Positions 1 to 7,108 of a DNA stretch of 21,118 bases are shown here, in pieces. The stretch is taken from positions 1 through 21,118 of the forward strand of contig JBDREF010000291.1 of the NCBI GenBank assembly GCA_043820045.1, written 5' to 3'. The notes under the pieces were generated by a model, which ran no database searches, was not told where the DNA came from, and saw only the letters and a program-made list of their open reading frames with translations. Each line of letters begins with the position of its first letter. Position 1 is the first letter of the stretch. The DNA comes from JBDREF01 sp043820045. Its GTDB lineage: Bacteria; Planctomycetota; Phycisphaerae; Sedimentisphaerales; Anaerobacaceae. A program made the position numbers and the translations under genes.

Positions 1-1961
1 CGCAGGAAAAAGTCGAGCGTTTGCTCCACAGACTGCTCCAGATTTATAGTGGGTGTCCAGCCAAGCAATTTCTTCGCATTCCGGATACTTGGCTTTCTGT
101 ATTGTACATCCTGGTAGCCGCTGCCGTAGTACGAGCTGCTCTCGATCACCCGGAAACCTGCAAAAGGAGGAAACTTGGGCCGAAGAGGATGCTGCTCGAA
201 CCTGGTCAACAGCATCTCGGCCAGTCCCCTGATGCTGACCTCGTTGTCGGGATCGCCAATGTTTATTATCCTGCCGTCACAGATACCGTTCTTGTTCTCA
301 ATTATTCTATACAGGCACTCCACTCCATCAGAGACGTCGGTGAAGCAGCGTTTCTGCTTGCCGCCGTCGATCAGCAGAATGGGCGTGCCTTCCACGAGAT
401 TGAGGATGAGCTGTGTGATGGCGCGGGAGCTGCCGACTCGGGCAGACGTCAGGCTGTCAAGCTTGGGCCCGATCCAGTTGAACGGCCGAAAGAGGGTGAA
501 TTGGAGTCCTTCTTTCTGTCCGTAGGCCCAGATGACCCTGTCCAGCAATTGCTTGCAACACGAATATATCCATCTCTGCATCCGGATAGGCCCTAAGACC
601 AGCTTGGAATTATCTTCGTCAAATTCCTTCTCCTCGCACATTCCGTACACCTCGGAAGTTGACGGAAAAATGATTCGCTTCTTATATTTGACACAATAGC
701 GGACCACCCTCAGATTCTCTTCGAAATCCAGCTCAAAGACGCCTATCGGATTGCGTGTATATTCGATCGGCGTTGCAATGGCCACCAGAGGAAGTACTAC
801 ATCGCATTTTCTGACGTGGTATTCCGTCCACTCGCGATGGATCGAGATATCGCCTTCTTCGAAATGAAATCCCGGCCTGTCGATCAGGTGTGCAATGTAA
901 TTCGACCGAAGGTCCATCCCGTGGACCTCATATTTTCCGCTCTGCAACAGACGCCCACTTAACGCGCTGCCTATGAAACCGTTGACTCCGAGAATCAGGA
1001 CGTGCTTTTTCCTCGTAGTCTCGATACGACTATCCGAACTCGGGCCGAATCTCATGCCTTCAGCCAGATTGAGTTCACGAGCCAGTTGGGAGCCGTTCAC
1101 GTAAACCCCCTTCTCCGCCTGTCCGAAATCCACGCGCACCGCAGCACTGCCGCAGGCGATCACAAGAGGATCTGTGGAAACGACGGTGCCGCCGTCCAAT
1201 TCCTCTCCTTGATAGGGCACTTCGGAGACCATCCAGAATATGCACTTCTGGTTCGCAATGTGGCTGAAAGCTCCGGGGTATGGTCGAGTCACGGCACGAA
1301 CGAGATTCCTTACCTGCCCTGCAGGGACGCTCCAGTCAATCTGGCCATCCTCAGGACGGCGACCGCCGTAGTATGTCGCCTGGGAATGGTCCTGGAGTTG
1401 GCGGGCCGCTGAGCCGGCCTTTATCTGCGGAAGGACCTCATCGAGCAGGATGGAAGCTGCCTGGGCTGCCTTCTCGTGCAGAGACTTGGCCGTATCGCTG
1501 TCTGCGATTGCGAACTTTCTCTGACCGACGATATCGCCATCATCCGGTTTGGGAGTCATGTAGTGCAGTGTTACACCGGTCTGCCTCTCTCCGTTGACAA
1601 GGACCCAGTTAATCGGACACCGACCCCGATATTTTGGCAGAAGCGAGCCGTGCAGATTCAGGCATCCGGCGGCTGGAATATCCAAAATCGGCTGCTTGAT
1701 TATGTTTCTATAGTAGAAGGAGAAAATGATGTCCGGCGCAAGTTCCTTTATCTTCTTCACCCACAAGGGATGGTTGATATCATCGGGAGCGAAGACTGGA
1801 ATACCGTGCGATGCGGCAAGTTCCGCCACGGAATCGAACCAGAGATTTTCCCGCGTGTCATCCTTGTGCGTAAAAACCGCGGCGATTTCGAATCCGTTCC
1901 GCAGCAGCGCCTCGATTCCGGCACAGCCGATATTGTGATAAGCTAAAACAATTGATTTCAT
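1..1961 (-). CDS. arnA: Bifunctional UDP-Ara4N formyltransferase / UDP-glucuronate C4 decarboxylase ArnA (3' end cut by window edge)
   Basis: Cytoplasmic enzyme of the Ara4N lipid A pathway. The C-terminal half oxidatively decarboxylates UDP-glucuronate to UDP-4-keto-arabinose; the N-terminal half formylates UDP-Ara4N using 10-formyl-tetrahydrofolate. I translated 653 codons with no stop; E. coli ArnA has 660 residues, so only about the last ten codons are missing. The formyltransferase domain (about 1-305) has N102, H104 (NLHGSLLP) and D140, the family's catalytic positions. The decarboxylase domain (about 317-653) has the NAD-binding GVNGFIG at 325-331, S436/E437 (STSEVYG), Y466xxxK470 and R622, each offset by 3 from the E. 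coli numbering I recall. The ATG overlaps the arnC stop (ATGA), with GGAG 8 nt upstream. The similarity to proteobacterial ArnA is very high over the whole length. The gene that follows it lies outside the window. Confidence 0.97.
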   Translation of the reverse strand, partial: MKSIVLAYHNIGCAGIEALLRNGFEIAAVFTHKDDTRENLWFDSVAELAASHGIPVFAPDDINHPLWVKKIKELAPDIIFSFYYRNIIKQPILDIPAAGCLNLHGSLLPKYRGRCPINWVLVNGERQTGVTLHYMTPKPDDGDIVGQRKFAIADSDTAKSLHEKAAQAASILLDEVLPQIKAGSAARQLQDHSQATYYGGRRPEDGQIDWSVPAGQVRNLVRAVTRPYPGAFSHIANQKCIFWMVSEVPYQGEELDGGTVVSTDPLVIACGSAAVRVDFGQAEKGVYVNGSQLARELNLAEGMRFGPSSDSRIETTRKKHVLILGVNGFIGSALSGRLLQSGKYEVHGMDLRSNYIAHLIDRPGFHFEEGDISIHREWTEYHVRKCDVVLPLVAIATPIEYTRNPIGVFELDFEENLRVVRYCVKYKKRIIFPSTSEVYGMCEEKEFDEDNSKLVLGPIRMQRWIYSCCKQLLDRVIWAYGQKEGLQFTLFRPFNWIGPKLDSLTSARVGSSRAITQLILNLVEGTPILLIDGGKQKRCFTDVSDGVECLYRIIENKNGICDGRIINIGDPDNEVSIRGLAEMLLTRFEQHPLRPKFPPFAGFRVIESSSYYGSGYQDVQYRKPSIRNAKKLLGWTPTINLEQSVEQTLDFFL

Positions 1962-2953
1962 ATTACAAACTCCGATTTCATTTGAGTACGTATTGCTTCT
2001 TCCCGCTCTTCGTTTCGCCCAACTACCTTGTGCACAAAGTAGCGTGGGCGTGCCCTGACGTCATGGTAGATTCGACCGATATACTCGCCGAGCAGGCCCA
2101 TTCCAACGAATTGGGCTCCAACGAAGATAAAGAGGATGGCGAAGAGTGTGAAGATGCCCTCTGCCGCCCAGTCCGATCCATAGATTATTCTCATAATAAG
2201 CAAAAAAATGCCGAATCCCACACCCGCCATCGATATCACGGCGCCCAGTACACTGAGAACCCTAAGCGGGAACGTCGTCGTACTGGTCAGCAGGTCAAAC
2301 TGAAGGTTAATCAACCCCCACAAGCCGTATTTGGAGTCACCGCCGTTGCGGGCGGCATGGCTCACCTCCACCTCCGTCGTCGTGCGTGCGAAGCTGTTGG
2401 CCAGGATTGGGATGAACGTGCTTCGTTCATGGCACTGAAGCATTGCATCCACGACGGATCGCCGATAAGCCCGCAGCATGCAGCCGTAATCGTGCATAAT
2501 CACACCCGTTGCCTTTTGGGCAACCTTGTTGACTACGAGGGAAGCTGCCCTGCGGAGGAAGTTGTCGCATCTTGGAACACGGACGCTGCCCACGGCGTCG
2601 AATCCCGCTTCGACAGCATCGACGAGTTTCGGGATTTCCTCGGGCGGATTCTGCAAGTCGGCGTCGAGCGTGACGATAATACCGCCCCGGGCCTCCGCTA
2701 AGCCTGCCATGACCGCGGCGTGCTGTCCGTAGTTTCTGTTCAAGAGCACCCCAACGACGCTGCCGCCGCCTTGCTCGGCCGCCTCTGTGATTATCTCAGC
2801 AGAGCAGTCCCTGCTGCCGTCGTCCACAAGTATCAGTTCGAACGGCCTTCTCATCCCGCTGCAGGATTTCATACATCGCCCGATTAGCTCCTGGAGGTTC
2901 TTACGTTCGTTAAACACGGGTACTACAATTGATACCAAATCTACCTCATACAT
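1958..2953 (-). CDS. arnC: Undecaprenyl-phosphate 4-deoxy-4-formamido-L-arabinose transferase ArnC
   Basis: Inner-membrane family 2 glycosyltransferase that moves the formylated Ara4N sugar from UDP to undecaprenyl phosphate on the cytoplasmic face. 331 aa, against about 322 in E. coli. It has the GT2 fold start VSIVVPVFNE, VDDGS at 43-47, the metal-binding D97-A-D99 within LDADLQNPPEE, and the ArnC stretches DYGCMLRAYRR, CHERSTFIPILAN and GLLGEYIGRIY. Two membrane helices lie at about 231-257 and 266-289, followed by the cytoplasmic ARPRYFVHKV tail. The ATG lies inside the end of arnB (13 nt overlap), with AAGGAG about 11 nt upstream within arnB. Its stop overlaps the arnA start. The order B-C-A matches the proteobacterial operon, so translational coupling is likely. 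Confidence 0.96.
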   Translation of the reverse strand: MYEVDLVSIVVPVFNERKNLQELIGRCMKSCSGMRRPFELILVDDGSRDCSAEIITEAAEQGGGSVVGVLLNRNYGQHAAVMAGLAEARGGIIVTLDADLQNPPEEIPKLVDAVEAGFDAVGSVRVPRCDNFLRRAASLVVNKVAQKATGVIMHDYGCMLRAYRRSVVDAMLQCHERSTFIPILANSFARTTTEVEVSHAARNGGDSKYGLWGLINLQFDLLTSTTTFPLRVLSVLGAVISMAGVGFGIFLLIMRIIYGSDWAAEGIFTLFAILFIFVGAQFVGMGLLGEYIGRIYHDVRARPRYFVHKVVGRNEEREEAIRTQMKSEFVI

Positions 2954-4101
2954 TTGCTCAAAATCTCCTTGCTTGTGTTCACGACATCATCCACGTCGTC
3001 GAACGTCATTTCAGGAAAAAGGGGAAGGGAACATATCCGGTCTGAGTTCCACTCGGTGTTCGGCAGCATGCCGCGGCGCATACCCATTGATTCCTGGTAA
3101 TATTTCTGAAGATGTACGGCCCGAAAGTGAAGTCCCGTTCCAATGTTCCTCTGTTTCAATTCGCGCATGAAATCATCCCGGCTTAGTCCCGCCTTGTCCG
3201 TATCCAGGCGCACGATAAAAAGATGCCAGGCGTGCTTCATCGAGTATGGCGGGTCGCAAAGCGGCAGAATCTCATCTACCTGCTCGAAACGCTCGCGGTA
3301 TCTTGCGGCCAGTTCGGCCCGGCGATGGTTGAAGCCGTCCACGCGTGCCAGTTGACCTGTCCCCAGGACGGCCGATATATCCGTCATGTTATATTTGTAA
3401 CCCGGCTCCAGCACTTCGGCCTGCGCGGACCTGCCCTGCGTGTGGCGATCGTAGGCATCTACGCCGAGGCCGTGAAACTTCAGCCGCCGAATACGGTCCA
3501 ACAGTTCCGGGTCGTCCGAACAGAACATGCCGCCTTCGCCGGTGGTGATGTTCTTTATGGGATGAAAAGAGAATATCGACGTCCCCTTGCAGCCGACCCG
3601 TTCACCCTTGTACTCCGTGCCGAGGGCATGGGCTGCGTCCTCAACAAGCGAGATGTTTCTGCTTATGGCCAGCTCGCCAATAGGCTCGATATCCACCGGC
3701 GCCCCGGCAAAATGCACGGGAACGAGGAGCCGTGTTTTGTCGGTCAGGCATGCTTCTATGGACTCGGGCGAAGCCATCAGGGTATCGCGGTCCACATCGA
3801 CGAAGACGGGACTGGCGCCGGCCAAGACTGTCAAATTCACGGTAGAAACCCACGTCATCGATGGCGTTATGACTTCGTCTCCGGGCCCGATGCCCAGCGC
3901 TTCGAGCAAAACGTGCATCCCGGCGGTCGCCGAGGATAACGCCACCGCTCCCGAACATCCGGTATAGTCACAGAATGCCTGTTCGAACTGGGCCGTCTTC
4001 GGACCTGTGGTAAGCCAGCCGGAGCGAAGAACCGCTGAAACAGCAGCGATTTCGTCTTCACTTATGGACGGACGGGAGAATGGAAGGAACTCAGTTCGCA
4101 C
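2941..4101 (-). CDS. arnB: UDP-4-amino-4-deoxy-L-arabinose aminotransferase ArnB
   Basis: PLP-dependent DegT/DnrJ/EryC1-type sugar aminotransferase that converts UDP-4-keto-arabinose plus glutamate to UDP-Ara4N. I chose the GTG start at 4101 (386 aa): it is preceded by GAGGAGG with a 6 nt spacer, and the protein then begins VRTEFLPFSRP, as E. coli ArnB begins (M)SEFLPFSRP. An upstream in-frame ATG at 4128 would add nine residues (MMWKLRRPT) with no family match. Lys183 in SFHPIKNIT is the PLP lysine; EDAAHALGT at 154-162 and GLGVDAYDR are further signatures, and the C-terminal part retains GTGLHFRAVH and TEWNSDRICSLPLFP. The GTG lies inside the last codons of the arnT-like gene (11 nt overlap), and the gene overlaps arnC at its other end. 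Confidence 0.96.
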   Translation of the reverse strand: MRTEFLPFSRPSISEDEIAAVSAVLRSGWLTTGPKTAQFEQAFCDYTGCSGAVALSSATAGMHVLLEALGIGPGDEVITPSMTWVSTVNLTVLAGASPVFVDVDRDTLMASPESIEACLTDKTRLLVPVHFAGAPVDIEPIGELAISRNISLVEDAAHALGTEYKGERVGCKGTSIFSFHPIKNITTGEGGMFCSDDPELLDRIRRLKFHGLGVDAYDRHTQGRSAQAEVLEPGYKYNMTDISAVLGTGQLARVDGFNHRRAELAARYRERFEQVDEILPLCDPPYSMKHAWHLFIVRLDTDKAGLSRDDFMRELKQRNIGTGLHFRAVHLQKYYQESMGMRRGMLPNTEWNSDRICSLPLFPEMTFDDVDDVVNTSKEILSKCMR

Positions 4102-5806
4102 AGTTGGCCTCCTCAATTTCCACATCAACCTTGGTGACGTCCCGGTTGATTAGCCACGCCTGCAATTTCTTCTGTTGTGTGCCGGGGGATTCCCATGCGT
4201 AGATGGTTTCTGCGCACGTCGCTTCCGAGGGCAGCATCGATGCAACTGCTCCGCTAACATATCTGTCCTGAGAGATTATCACGCCGGGCCGGTCGCTTTC
4301 GAGAAATTCCCGCAAGGCACTCTCATCAGTCAGCAACGTTATGGGCGGGTCCAATTCCATATAGAAGAGCGTCTTGTCTTCGCATTTGTGCCAAAACGCT
4401 ATCCGTTCGTGCGGCAATGATGCAACCGCCGCCTTCATCCCCAGGGCGAAAGGCCGTTCGGTACGGCGGGAGTCCAAAATATTGTACTGCCAAACGAAGA
4501 AGCCGCCCTGCAGGACACCCGTCATCAGGATCAACGCCCAGATAGTCTTTAACTGAGGGTTCGGCAGCACTGCCCCGGACATCTTGTACACAGCCGCTCC
4601 CACGAGCAAAGCCGCCAATCCCGTTACAAGAAACGACAAGCCGAGGCTGCTCGGCAATTCCCAGCCAACCCTGCTTATCAGTACCCATACCACAACAGGC
4701 CCTAAAACCGCTTCCAGAACGGCCGTGACAACCAGGACTACTTTCTGGATGTGCAAGCCCCTTTCCCGATGCTTTCCAACAACCTCCTCGCGGACTTCCG
4801 CCAGGAACACCGCCATCAGAAGCATGCAGAAAGGTAAGATGGGCAGAATGTAGTAGATACGCCGGGAACCGGACAGAGTGAAAAAGGCAAAGATCATCAA
4901 GGTTGCCTGTACGAGCCAGCGAGTATTGGAATCAAGCTTCTTCCACCCGGTCGCCAATGTTATCAGCGTGCCGATGAGAATCGGTACCCACGGCAGTGCC
5001 AGCAAAGGCACGCCGCCGAGGTAAAGGTAGATTGGCCCTTTGTGATCGAAAGGCTGGACATAGCGCTGAATATTCTCTTGAAATACCAGGTACAACCCGC
5101 TCTGTACGTAACCGCCCGGTTGAGTCAGGGTCGCATATATAAACGGCATAAGGTACACACAGACACCGATTCCCAGGGCCAGCCAGTGCGACGGCCACAA
5201 CATCCATCGCCATCGCCGCTGCCTTAACAGATCCGGCAGCACAACTACCACCGGCACCACGAACGCCGTTAAACCTTTCATATGAGAGCCGGCGAACATA
5301 ATCAGGTAGAAGACAAGGAAAGTTATGAAGCCCGGACGGTCCCGTCGAGCCCAGTACCAGGTCACCGCAAGCATGACCGCGGCGAGGTTCTCGGTCTCCG
5401 CGCTGGCCACATTGGAATACATCAGCAGGCCATAACTGGTCAGCAGAAGACCGGCGGCCAGGGTGCCCACCCGGCTGGACCACAAGCGTCTTCCCAGATA
5501 CATGGTACACGCCAGTGTTACGAGAGCTGCCAGTACGCTGGGCAGGCGGATTATAAATTCATCCAATCGACCCGTCACGGCTGAACAAGCCGCAATGACC
5601 CAATACGTCAATAACGGCTTGTCAAAATAAGGCTCGCCGCCAATAGTTGGATGGAAGAAATCTCCGCTGGCGAACATTTCCCGGACAACCTCGGCCCAGC
5701 GTCCTTCCGAAGCCCACAAACCGCGGCCTCCGATCCCCGAAAGCAGAAAGACGCCGGCCGCGAACAGCAGAAGGCCCTCCAGCCAGTATTTCCTGATAAA
5801 AGTCAT
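4091..5806 (-). CDS. arnT: ArnT-like lipid-linked sugar transferase (GT-C fold, GT83/PMT type)
   Basis: Polytopic membrane glycosyltransferase; by position and fold, the enzyme that moves Ara4N from undecaprenyl phosphate to lipid A on the periplasmic side. 571 aa from the ATG at 5806; an in-frame TTG at 5824 overlapping the upstream stop (TTGA) would add six residues. The first periplasmic loop carries the family pattern WASEGRWAEVVREMFASGDF...YFDKP...EFIIRLPS (about 31-90), then about ten hydrophobic helices and a soluble C-terminal domain from about 430. It is clearly more diverged than its ArnA/B/C neighbours: the usual Asp of the 'PDE' loop is Ser33 (Glu34 kept), and 'FEKP' reads FDKP (D62, K63). 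The place between the phosphoesterase and arnB supports ArnT, but another GT-C transferase acting on lipid A or another acceptor is possible. Confidence 0.82.
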   Translation of the reverse strand: MTFIRKYWLEGLLLFAAGVFLLSGIGGRGLWASEGRWAEVVREMFASGDFFHPTIGGEPYFDKPLLTYWVIAACSAVTGRLDEFIIRLPSVLAALVTLACTMYLGRRLWSSRVGTLAAGLLLTSYGLLMYSNVASAETENLAAVMLAVTWYWARRDRPGFITFLVFYLIMFAGSHMKGLTAFVVPVVVVLPDLLRQRRWRWMLWPSHWLALGIGVCVYLMPFIYATLTQPGGYVQSGLYLVFQENIQRYVQPFDHKGPIYLYLGGVPLLALPWVPILIGTLITLATGWKKLDSNTRWLVQATLMIFAFFTLSGSRRIYYILPILPFCMLLMAVFLAEVREEVVGKHRERGLHIQKVVLVVTAVLEAVLGPVVVWVLISRVGWELPSSLGLSFLVTGLAALLVGAAVYKMSGAVLPNPQLKTIWALILMTGVLQGGFFVWQYNILDSRRTERPFALGMKAAVASLPHERIAFWHKCEDKTLFYMELDPPITLLTDESALREFLESDRPGVIISQDRYVSGAVASMLPSEATCAETIYAWESPGTQQKKLQAWLINRDVTKVDVEIEEANCAN

Positions 5807-5820
5807 ATTTTCTCTACTCT

Positions 5821-6942
5821 TCAAGCCCTTATCTGCGGCCGCACTCTTGGGCCGACCACCAACGGGACTGCTATTCCCGATCTGATGAGACCGAACAAAG
5901 ACACACAGAACATGCCAAATACCAGGACATTCTCAACAATCGTCAAAGCAGGATGCTTCCTGAGGAAAGGAGCCAGCTTCGCGATGGCAAAATGCTTCAC
6001 GGCGCTCGTTACCCCGGCGCTGTGCCGGGCAAAAACAGTTCTCTCAGAGACCGAGTCACGGTCAACTGTCAACACAACAGCGTGATTAAGGCCGCCGAAC
6101 GTCTCTTCCTCATCCAACGGTGCGCCGCCACCCCCGGTCACGAGATAGACTGTATCGTTGTGTCTCGTCCTGTCATAGCCGTGATAATGGGCGCTTATGA
6201 CGTAGTCCACGTTATAACGGTCAACGACATCTGTGAAAGCCTCCATGTTCTCAAAGGAATTCGGTACGGGCCCGGTCGACCTGATCACGGGCATATGAGT
6301 AAATACAAATACTCTCTGGTTCTTTTCGCGACGCCCAGCCAATGCTGATTCCAGGAACTCAATGCTCTCTCCGGTGGCGAAAGGAGGAGGCAGAACGCAC
6401 AGACCCACGAAGAGGCACCCGTTATATTCAAAAGAGAAATTACGCGGTCCGTACATTTTTTCAAAATCGGTCAGTGAGACGCCATCAAAATCATAATCCT
6501 TTTCTTTGCAGACGACATCGTGGTTGCCGGCGACCAGAAAAACGGGAAAGGGCAAGTTGTATTTGTGCGTACACTCGAACTTGAAGTAGTCGTGGTTGCC
6601 TCTGGTAAATGTCTCCACGAAATCCCCGAGTATTACCATGAAAGACAGCGGTTCGTTTCTCAATTTGTCAGAAAGTCGCTCAAAAGTCCTGGTTGCACGT
6701 GTGTCGCCGACCACGGCAAAAGAAAACTTCTCGTGCGGACCTTGTTCCTTCAGGGAATTCCTGATTCGCTCAAAGTTGCCGATATTCTCGGGCAGAGCTG
6801 CCTGCTCTCCAAGATGAACGACTGCAAGTGTATAGGCTTCAAAGCCAATCAGGGAAACTGTGACGGCAACAATCACCAGTGCCATTTTGTTTTTCAGCCA
6901 TCCCGGGCGTTTCGACTCCATATTAGTCACGGCTACGTGCAT
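5821..6942 (-). CDS. Membrane-anchored calcineurin-like metallophosphoesterase, first gene of the arn operon
   Basis: 373 aa from the ATG at 6942 (TTG at 6948 is the longest start; no strong ribosome site supports either). Residues about 20-42 form a membrane helix after a basic N-terminus, and about 335-356 form a second one, so the catalytic domain between them should lie on one side, probably the periplasmic side. The binuclear metal motifs are present in order: GDTR (D80), GDFVE (D107), GNHD (N140/H141), THMP (H216) and SAHYHGYDR (H252/H254). The first motif has Arg where many relatives have His (D-x-R rather than D-x-H), a variant also seen in active relatives. The substrate is unknown. 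Being first in the transcript and 14 nt from the arnT-like gene, it probably serves the same pathway, for example on undecaprenyl- or lipid A-linked phosphate; this is inference. Weak alternative: an unrelated phosphodiesterase. Confidence 0.85.
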   Translation of the reverse strand: MHVAVTNMESKRPGWLKNKMALVIVAVTVSLIGFEAYTLAVVHLGEQAALPENIGNFERIRNSLKEQGPHEKFSFAVVGDTRATRTFERLSDKLRNEPLSFMVILGDFVETFTRGNHDYFKFECTHKYNLPFPVFLVAGNHDVVCKEKDYDFDGVSLTDFEKMYGPRNFSFEYNGCLFVGLCVLPPPFATGESIEFLESALAGRREKNQRVFVFTHMPVIRSTGPVPNSFENMEAFTDVVDRYNVDYVISAHYHGYDRTRHNDTVYLVTGGGGAPLDEEETFGGLNHAVVLTVDRDSVSERTVFARHSAGVTSAVKHFAIAKLAPFLRKHPALTIVENVLVFGMFCVSLFGLIRSGIAVPLVVGPRVRPQIRA

Positions 6943-6948
6943 TGCCAA

Positions 6949-7108
6949 TGTTCGGTCATGTCCAATTGTGCTCTTCCTTAGACTATCCGGGCAGAAATCC
7001 CGTTCATTCGTGGTAAGTATACGTGGGGAACCTTAAAACAAGCTGAAGACTTTGATATGTCCTAATTAGCTCAAGATGAAGCAAGCGATGGACTTACGTT
7101 CGGATTAG
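6949..7108. other. Intergenic region carrying the promoter of the metallophosphoesterase-arn operon
   Basis: 160 bp between the sensor kinase stop and the phosphoesterase start, both genes on the minus strand. It holds the motif and -10-like hexamer described separately and an untranslated leader of about 70 nt. No convincing rho-independent terminator follows the kinase gene, so some readthrough from the regulator operon into the arn operon is possible. Confidence 0.6.
7016..7050 (-). promoter_or_regulatory. Putative response-regulator box plus -10 element of the metallophosphoesterase-arn operon
   Basis: On the minus strand, 7050-7031 reads GTCTTCAGCTTGTTTTAAGG: half-site CTTCAG, 5 bp, half-site TTTAAG. 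Ten bases further on is TATACT (7021-7016), a good -10 hexamer, with no -35 match of its own, as expected for an activator-dependent promoter in which the box replaces the -35. The same 20-bp motif (17/20 identical) recurs at 9334-9353. The spacing resembles PmrA/PhoP-type boxes (hexamer-N5-hexamer). Predicted start of transcription is near 7009, about 67 nt before the phosphoesterase ATG. No binding is shown; the assignment rests on the repeated motif and its placement. Confidence 0.55.

Noticed and set aside
21..1946. Several plus-strand open frames (up to 191 codons) opposite arnA
   Set aside because: They are antisense to a gene with full-length family similarity; their protein text is unrelated to known folds and has no ribosome sites.
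4102..4128. ATG 4128 as the arnB start
   Set aside because: The added residues do not match ArnB proteins, while GTG 4101 has an excellent ribosome site and gives the family's N-terminus.
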